A stretch of DNA of 43,855 nt. It comes from Helicobacteraceae bacterium. GTDB taxonomy: Bacteria; Campylobacterota; Campylobacteria; Campylobacterales; Sulfurimonadaceae. The notes under the pieces are model-generated. The model was not told the DNA's origin. It made no database searches and was given only the letters and a program-made list of their open reading frames with translations. The position numbers were made by a program, and so were the translations under genes. This document shows, piece by piece, positions 38,411-43,855 of this stretch (position 1 is its first letter; each line of letters starts with the position of its first letter). Location of the stretch: the NCBI GenBank assembly GCA_021163845.1, contig JAGGTH010000007.1:1-43855 (forward strand). The letters are read 5' to 3'.

Positions 38411-40219
38411 ATGAAACACTACAAAATTTATCTCATAGTATTTGTTGCATTTAGTATTTTGACCTTCGTTAGTTTACAGTATATCGATTTTTTAAAGCAT
38501 AAAAAAGATGATTTTGAAAAGCAAGCATACACAGTAAATGCAGAATATATGCAAAAGACACTTGCACAGATGATCGAGGTGAAACAAAAGTCAACGGCAG
38601 CTATAGCTCTCAGTTTGGCAAATGATAAGCAGTTTGTCAAAAATGTAGCAGAAAAAAAGATGTGTGCCTTGGAGTTTCAAGAGCTTTCTAAACAGTTTCG
38701 CCAACACACACTTTACAAAAATATTTGGGTTCAAGTATTTGACGATAAAGCAAATATTTTATATAGAAGCTGGACAGATAAGCAAAAAGAGAATGTATTT
38801 AATGTACGTAAAGATATTCAGGATGTAATCGCTTCTAAGAAGGTACTCACATCGATAAATCCAGGAAGACATTCTCTCTCTATTCGTGCGATAGTACCAC
38901 TATTCTTGGAAAAAAAGTTTGTTGGGATGATCGAGATCATTTCCCATTTTAACTCTATAAGTAAATCTTTAAAAAAATCTGATATTGATTCTATAGTGAT
39001 CCTCAAAAAAGAGTTTACACAGCAACTCAAATATCCTATGACGAAGATGTTTTTAAAGGATTATTATATAGCTAACTATGATGCACCTAAGTCACTGCAA
39101 AACTATTTAATTAAGTACGGGATAGAGTCTTATCTCAATAACTCTTATAGAGTGGAGAATGGATGTATTGTGGTCTCTTATGAACTTAAAGATGTACATT
39201 CTAACCCTGTAGGCTACTATATTATGTCGAAAAAACTCTCAGATATATCTAATATCGGGATAGAATTTTATATGTTCAAGTGGGTTGCGTTGAGCGTAAT
39301 ACTTGTAATGTTTTTGGTGATCCTACTGAGCATCTTCCTTTACTATACAAAAGCTCGCGATAAAAAGTACTATCAAAATATCATAAATGGCTCGAGTAAT
39401 ATCATTTTTATCAATAACCCTTTTGAAACTATTGAAGTAAATGATACCTTTTATAAATTTTTTAAAGAGTTTCAATCCTTTGAGGAATTTAAACAAGAAC
39501 ACACTTGTATCTCTGATTATTTTCTTGAAGAAGAGGGATGTCTTACTCCTACTTCTGGTGATCAAAACTGGCTAGAGTACCTTATAGAACATAAAGGTGA
39601 AAAAAATAGTGTCAAAATGGAACTTGCAGGAGAGATAAAGTATTTCTCTATTAGTGCTTCTTTAATCTCTGAAGAGAAAAAGCATTATGCAATCATCATG
39701 GCTGATATAACAGAACAAGAGACCTACAAGAAAGAGCTTGAGCATTTGACAATTACAGACACTTTGACAGGGATAGGAAATCGTAGGTATTTTCATAATA
39801 AGATGGCTGAAGAGTGCGCCCGTGCATCACGTTATGAATACCCCCTTTCTTTCATTTTATTTGATATCGACTATTTTAAGCAGGTAAATGATGAATATGG
39901 ACATAATGTTGGAGATGAAGTACTCAAGGAGTACACAAGTCTTATTGCCCCTATGCTGCGAGAGAATGATACATTTTGTCGTATAGGTGGCGAAGAGTTT
40001 ATGATATTACTTCCTCATGTTGATAAAGATAAAGCTCAAAAAATTGCAGAAAAGATAAGAGTTGCAATTGAAAAGTCTGAAAAAATTGTTCCTATTACGA
40101 TGAGTTTTGGTGTGACGCAATATATCAGTGGTGAAGAGGAAGAGAGTGTTTTTAAGCGAGTTGATCAAGCTCTCTATAAAGCAAAAGAGAATGGAAGAAA
40201 TAGGGTTGTTGTCGGTTGA
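38411..40219 (+). CDS. Cache-sensor diguanylate cyclase
   Basis: 602-residue membrane protein: TM1 about 5-23, periplasmic sensor to about 290, TM2 about 292-314, a PAS-like segment (about 318-440, with NIIFINNPFETIEVNDTFY), then a GGDEF domain. The active site is GGEEF at 526-530, and RxxD (517-520) five residues before it is the c-di-GMP inhibitory site, so the enzyme should be active and feedback-controlled. The sensor has YKNIWVQVF, YRSW and GRHSLSIRAIVPLF, closely resembling that of the chemoreceptor at 15129. No EAL domain is present. The stop overlaps the bioF-like ATG by one base (TGATG). Confidence 0.94.
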   Translation: MKHYKIYLIVFVAFSILTFVSLQYIDFLKHKKDDFEKQAYTVNAEYMQKTLAQMIEVKQKSTAAIALSLANDKQFVKNVAEKKMCALEFQELSKQFRQHTLYKNIWVQVFDDKANILYRSWTDKQKENVFNVRKDIQDVIASKKVLTSINPGRHSLSIRAIVPLFLEKKFVGMIEIISHFNSISKSLKKSDIDSIVILKKEFTQQLKYPMTKMFLKDYYIANYDAPKSLQNYLIKYGIESYLNNSYRVENGCIVVSYELKDVHSNPVGYYIMSKKLSDISNIGIEFYMFKWVALSVILVMFLVILLSIFLYYTKARDKKYYQNIINGSSNIIFINNPFETIEVNDTFYKFFKEFQSFEEFKQEHTCISDYFLEEEGCLTPTSGDQNWLEYLIEHKGEKNSVKMELAGEIKYFSISASLISEEKKHYAIIMADITEQETYKKELEHLTITDTLTGIGNRRYFHNKMAEECARASRYEYPLSFILFDIDYFKQVNDEYGHNVGDEVLKEYTSLIAPMLRENDTFCRIGGEEFMILLPHVDKDKAQKIAEKIRVAIEKSEKIVPITMSFGVTQYISGEEEESVFKRVDQALYKAKENGRNRVVVG

Positions 40220-41325
40220 TGTATTATGATAAAGAACTCAAAGCTCTCAAGCGTGCGGGGAGATATCGCACACGAGAACTTTACAATGAAAAGCTTCTTG
40301 ATTTTGCCTCTAATGATTATTTAGGACTCGCACACAACAAAGAGCTCCATACCCTTACATCCAAAGAATTAAGTACACACGATATTCACGCTCCAAAAGC
40401 TTCGATGCTTGTTAATGGCTACCATAAGATCCATCAAGATTTTGAACAAGAGCTTTGCCGCGCCAATGGTTTTGAGGATGGTGTTGTTTTGGGAAGTGGC
40501 TTTAATGCGAATATCGCCCTTATCGAATCGATGGTACGCAAAGGTGATCTATTAATAATGGATGAAAAGTATCACGCTTCAGGTCTCCTTGCTTCACAGA
40601 TAGGATCTATGGATGTAGCACTTTTTAGACACAACGATATGGCTCATCTCCAAGAGCTATTACAAAAGCACTCTCACATAAGGCGCAAAATCGTAGCAGT
40701 GGAGGGGATCTACTCGATGGATGGCGATCTTGTACCAGTAGAGGTTTTTGAGATATGTGAGCGATATGATGCCCTGCTTATCGTAGATGAAGCACATAGT
40801 AGTGGAGTTGTGGGGGACAACCTTATGGGTGTGTATGATCTTTATGATATTCAAATTGCTCCCAACCATATCAAGATGGGAACACTTGGCAAAGCTTATG
40901 GGAGTTTTGGTGCGTATATCCTTGCATCCTCACATATCATAGAGTATCTACTTAACCGTGCAAAACCGATCATCTATGCGACATCCCTCTCTCTTTATGA
41001 CACACTCCTCGCGCACAATGCATTACGCTACATCCAAAGCCATAAAGCACAGATCAAAGCACAAATAGCTACAAATCAAGCGATCATCTATGAAGAGCTT
41101 GGGATACAAACGCAGAGTCTCATCATCCCTATTGTCGTCGCTGATAATAAAAAAGTGATGCTGATCAAAGAAAAACTCCTTGCAAAAGGCTATAGCATAG
41201 GAGCCATCAGACAACCTACAGTTGAGAAAGCTATAATACGACTTATTGCACGTGTAGGTCATAGTGAAACATCTTTGCGCCAGCTGTGCCAAGAGATCAA
41301 AAGAGAGCTTCACTCAGAGCTATAG
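40219..41325 (+). CDS. bioF: 8-amino-7-oxononanoate synthase-like PLP enzyme
   Basis: 368-residue alpha-oxoamine synthase. PLP Lys is K225 in MGTLGKAYGSFGAYI; DEAHSSGVVG, GSGFNANIALIESM and IYATSLSLYDTLLAHNAL are family motifs. BioF (alanine plus pimeloyl thioester, biotin pathway) is likelier than 2-amino-3-ketobutyrate ligase because there is no threonine dehydrogenase gene near, but the two are hard to separate. From memory a bioF homologue lies beside pbp1A in H. pylori too. ATG 40219 is preferred to TTG 40216. Confidence 0.85.
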   Translation: MYYDKELKALKRAGRYRTRELYNEKLLDFASNDYLGLAHNKELHTLTSKELSTHDIHAPKASMLVNGYHKIHQDFEQELCRANGFEDGVVLGSGFNANIALIESMVRKGDLLIMDEKYHASGLLASQIGSMDVALFRHNDMAHLQELLQKHSHIRRKIVAVEGIYSMDGDLVPVEVFEICERYDALLIVDEAHSSGVVGDNLMGVYDLYDIQIAPNHIKMGTLGKAYGSFGAYILASSHIIEYLLNRAKPIIYATSLSLYDTLLAHNALRYIQSHKAQIKAQIATNQAIIYEELGIQTQSLIIPIVVADNKKVMLIKEKLLAKGYSIGAIRQPTVEKAIIRLIARVGHSETSLRQLCQEIKRELHSEL

Positions 41326-41333
41326 GAAAACCC

Positions 41334-42023
41334 ATGAAAATTTCGAGACTTCATATTAGACTTGGTGCTACATCCCTTGTTGATATTGGCTTTGAGATAC
41401 GATCTTCCCTCGCACTCGTTGGGCAAAGTGGAAGTGGGAAGAGTCTCACACTCAAAGCACTTCTTGGGATGTTGCCTGATTCTATGGAATATGAGTTAGA
41501 ACTTGCAAGTGATTTTGATCTTATTCGGGGGGATACCTTGGGCTTTGTACCGCAAAATCCTTTTACAGCACTCTCCCCTCTGACCAAGATTAGAAATCAA
41601 TTTTTTGTTAAAATGTCAAAAATCGAAGCACTTTTTGCAAAAGTGGGACTCAAAAGTGAACTCTTAGATCGTTATGCTCCAGAACTCTCGGGAGGGCAAC
41701 TCCAAAGAGTGGTGCTTGCCATGGCACTCGAATCAGAGCCAAAGCTTTTGATGCTTGATGAACCAACCACAGCACTTGACCCAAAAACACGTGTGTTGAT
41801 CTTGGATTTGCTCAAAAATCTCCAGAGGGAGTTTGGCTTTAAGATACTCTTTGTCACACATGATATTGCTTCTGCACAGGCTCTGTGTGATGAAATATGC
41901 GTGATCAAAGAGGGTGGAGTGGTTGAGAGTGGAAATCTAGAAGAGATCTTGAAAAATCCAAAAGATGCGTACACCAAAACTTTAATCGATGCAAACTTTG
42001 CTAACAGGGACTTTAGAATATGA
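41334..42023 (+). CDS. ABC transporter ATP-binding protein, orphan
   Basis: 229-residue ATPase: Walker A GQSGSGKS (30-37), Q-loop Q74 (VPQNPF), signature LSGGQ (118-122), Walker B LLMLDEP (138-144) and switch H176 (THD). It is like the DppD/OppD-type peptide or nickel ATPases but shorter, lacking their C-terminal extension. No permease or binding protein gene is adjacent. ATG 41334 with AGGAAAA upstream avoids overlap with bioF. The stop overlaps the pbp1A ATG by four bases, so this ATPase is made with the peptidoglycan synthase. Confidence 0.88.
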   Translation: MKISRLHIRLGATSLVDIGFEIRSSLALVGQSGSGKSLTLKALLGMLPDSMEYELELASDFDLIRGDTLGFVPQNPFTALSPLTKIRNQFFVKMSKIEALFAKVGLKSELLDRYAPELSGGQLQRVVLAMALESEPKLLMLDEPTTALDPKTRVLILDLLKNLQREFGFKILFVTHDIASAQALCDEICVIKEGGVVESGNLEEILKNPKDAYTKTLIDANFANRDFRI

Positions 42024-43855
42024 AGCGAATTTTTAAACAAATATTTATCACTCTCTTGCTGGTGGGTTTTCTCTCCCCATTTGCAGTACTAGCGTATTAT
42101 CTGAGTGCCTATAGTTATGATATCTCTACACTTATAGAGTATAAGCCACAACAAACGACACGTATCTATGACAGAAATGGGGAAAAAATAGCGAATCTTT
42201 TTGGAGATAAACATCGTTACTATGCCTCTTTTTCAGAGATTCCTCCACGCGCCATCGAAGCGCTTGTCGCTATAGAAGACACTACTTTTTTTGAACATCC
42301 AGGGATCAATATAGATGCGATTTTTCGTGCAGCTATCAAGGTGATCAAAGCTGGAAGTGCAGTGGAGGGTGCGAGTACCATTACCCAACAGCTTGTCAAA
42401 AATGTCTTGCTGACACGAGAGAAAAAACTCTCACGTAAGATCAAAGAGGCGATCTATGCGATCAAGCTAGAGCGCGATCTTAGCAAGGAGCAGATACTTG
42501 AACGCTATCTTAATGAGATCTATTTTGGGCACGGTTATTATGGGATCAAAACAGCCGCAGATGGGTATTTTCATAAAGAGCTTTCTGATCTTACCCTCAA
42601 AGAGATAGCTATCCTTGTGGGCTTGCCTAAAGCTCCAAGCTCGTATGCACCAACAAAAAACTATGAGATCTCCATGGGACGTGCCAATCGAGTCCTCACA
42701 CGCATGTATACACTTGGCTGGATCGATGATGCTACTTTTGAGAGATCACTTGCTGAGACACCTAAGGTTTACGATGACACACTCACACAAAACCGCGCTC
42801 CTTTTATCGTCGATGAAGTGCGTAGAGCCGTGAGTGATCTTGGGATAGAGGATTTTGATACAGGTGGCTATGAGATACACACAACGATCAATCTCAGACT
42901 GCAAGAAGTAGCAAAAGAATCACTTAAATATGCATACGACCAATCTCTTGAGCGTATTGAGAGGTATAGACAAAAAGATCAAGAACGTCTTGAGAAGAAT
43001 CCTGAGTATGAGGTGAGTGATGTCAATACATCCCTTCTCAATGGTGCACTCGTGAGTATCAATGCAAAAACGGGAGATATTCTCGCACTTGTAGGTAGTG
43101 TCGATTATACGCAAAGCTCTTTTAACCGTGCAACGCAGAGTAAAAGACTTCCTGGATCCGCTTTTAAGCCTTTTATCTACCAAGTAGCCCTTGATCTTGG
43201 CTACTCTGGAGCGACAAAGATCGCTGATGTTTCTAGAACTTATACTTACGAAAAAGATGGAGAAGAGCTCAAATGGCAACCAAAAAACTTTGAAAAAAAC
43301 TACAAAGGGCTTATCAGTCTTCGCGAAGCGCTCATCCACTCTCGTAATCTTGCAACGATCAATCTGGTCAATGAGATAGGTCTGAGACAGCTTTTGCATG
43401 AGCTTGATAGATTTGGGATAGAGAATCTTCCAAGAAATCTCTCGATCTCACTAGGAACGATTGCCCTTTCCCCTCTTGAACTTGCAAAATACTATACATC
43501 CTTTGCCAACAACGGGATTCAGGTGAAACCTCATATTATAGAGTCGATCGAGAAAAATTCAGAGATCATCTACGAAAAAGAGATAGCGCAAAAAGTGGTC
43601 TCAGAGCCTACGCAGGCGTATATTATGACCTCGATACTCAAAGATGTTGTGACGCGGGGAACAGGACGGCGTGCACGTGCAAGAGGGATAGAGCTTGCAG
43701 GAAAGACAGGAACGACAAACAATAATGTCGATGGTTGGTTCGCTGGATATTCACCGACGATCCAAACAGTTGTGTGGTTTGGAAATGATGATAATACACC
43801 GATGCACAAAAGAGAGACGGGTGGAAAGATTGCAGGACCTGCCTTTGCAAAATAC
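42020..43855 (+). CDS. pbpA: Penicillin-binding protein 1A, 3' end beyond the window
   Basis: Bifunctional glycosyltransferase-transpeptidase; 612 residues are visible before the sequence ends. An N-terminal anchor (about 9-33) precedes the GT51 domain with catalytic E86 (AIEDTTFFEHPG), EGASTITQQLVKN and LERYLNEIYFGHG. The transpeptidase motifs are S380-x-x-K383 (PGSAFKPF), S441-R-N443 and K562-T-G-T565. The start overlaps the ABC gene by four bases (ATGA). The reading frame stays open to the last base, so only the C-terminus is missing. It closes the alaS-maf-pbpA block. Confidence 0.95.
   Translation, partial: MKRIFKQIFITLLLVGFLSPFAVLAYYLSAYSYDISTLIEYKPQQTTRIYDRNGEKIANLFGDKHRYYASFSEIPPRAIEALVAIEDTTFFEHPGINIDAIFRAAIKVIKAGSAVEGASTITQQLVKNVLLTREKKLSRKIKEAIYAIKLERDLSKEQILERYLNEIYFGHGYYGIKTAADGYFHKELSDLTLKEIAILVGLPKAPSSYAPTKNYEISMGRANRVLTRMYTLGWIDDATFERSLAETPKVYDDTLTQNRAPFIVDEVRRAVSDLGIEDFDTGGYEIHTTINLRLQEVAKESLKYAYDQSLERIERYRQKDQERLEKNPEYEVSDVNTSLLNGALVSINAKTGDILALVGSVDYTQSSFNRATQSKRLPGSAFKPFIYQVALDLGYSGATKIADVSRTYTYEKDGEELKWQPKNFEKNYKGLISLREALIHSRNLATINLVNEIGLRQLLHELDRFGIENLPRNLSISLGTIALSPLELAKYYTSFANNGIQVKPHIIESIEKNSEIIYEKEIAQKVVSEPTQAYIMTSILKDVVTRGTGRRARARGIELAGKTGTTNNNVDGWFAGYSPTIQTVVWFGNDDNTPMHKRETGGKIAGPAFAKY

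Noticed and set aside
38411-42023. Recent horizontal transfer of the inserted genes
   Set aside because: Base and codon use look like the neighbours, there are no mobile genes or flanking repeats, and bioF next to pbp1A also occurs in Helicobacter (from memory).
42920-43399. 159-codon open frame opposite pbp1A
   Set aside because: It lies antisense to the transpeptidase domain with SxxK; there is no independent evidence of a gene.

Overview
The window is AT-rich, gene-dense chromosomal DNA from a Campylobacterota (epsilonproteobacterial) organism, most likely a free-living sulfur- or hydrogen-oxidising relative of Sulfurimonas, Sulfurovum or Sulfuricurvum. This placement rests on gene order: NifU-like / TPR protein / murE / ybaB / PDZ protein, aminotransferase / hom, and alaS / maf / pbpA with a bioF-like gene beside pbp1A. 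From memory, these match blocks in Campylobacter jejuni and Helicobacter pylori. A diheme-c-type bc1 operon and many TATAAT boxes preceded by TGC fit the same group. I see no transposase, integrase, phage gene, CRISPR array, tRNA or rRNA. No gene-free stretch exceeds 300 bases; the longest is about 194 bases, between the chemoreceptor gene and rlmB.

Layout. Bases 1-2050: end of a NifU-like gene, a TPR-like protein and murE, closed by a hairpin terminator. Bases 2047-5630: an outer-membrane barrel protein on the minus strand, then a plus-strand run of thioredoxin-like ferredoxin, panD, ybaB, a PDZ protein and a GT-B-like protein. Bases 5690-8610: petABC (cytochrome bc1) with promoter and terminator. 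Bases 8680-15130: a YceI-like protein, moaA-queE-queD, moeA on the minus strand, a small membrane protein, rsmE, rpmE and rsmI. Bases 15129-22175: a Cache chemoreceptor (minus), rlmB, a RodZ-like protein, a periplasmic protein, an AlaC-like aminotransferase and hom. Bases 22232-25303: a PII-like / CBS / DUF1538 cassette, then a double Usp (minus). Bases 25407-27526: an SDR enzyme and HtrA (minus). Bases 27631-30726: a small secreted GKCG-repeat protein, DoxX, and a Tat-linked GMC dehydrogenase pair. Bases 30796-34732: a formate-dehydrogenase-like molybdoenzyme with Cys at the Sec position, YraN, and an aldehyde dehydrogenase. Bases 34812-43855: alaS, a membrane protein, maf, a Cache-GGDEF protein, a bioF-like gene, an orphan ABC ATPase and pbp1A, which runs off the end.

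How genes connect. moaA and moeA supply the molybdenum cofactor needed by the formate-dehydrogenase-like protein. queE and queD are consecutive steps to the queuosine precursor. petABC is the quinol-oxidising respiratory complex. murE and pbp1A act on peptidoglycan, and the RodZ-like protein may be a morphology factor. The chemoreceptor and the GGDEF protein share a sensor domain, so one kind of signal may feed both motility and c-di-GMP.

Most worth following up: (i) the secreted GKCG-repeat peptide at 27686, which resembles HvfA-type substrates of MNIO enzymes but has no MNIO gene in the window, and whose promoter is flanked by a perfect inverted repeat; (ii) the PII-like / CBS / DUF1538 cassette, which looks like a nucleotide-gated transporter of unknown substrate; (iii) the divergent RodZ-like protein. 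Functions come from reading motifs by eye; no database search was run.
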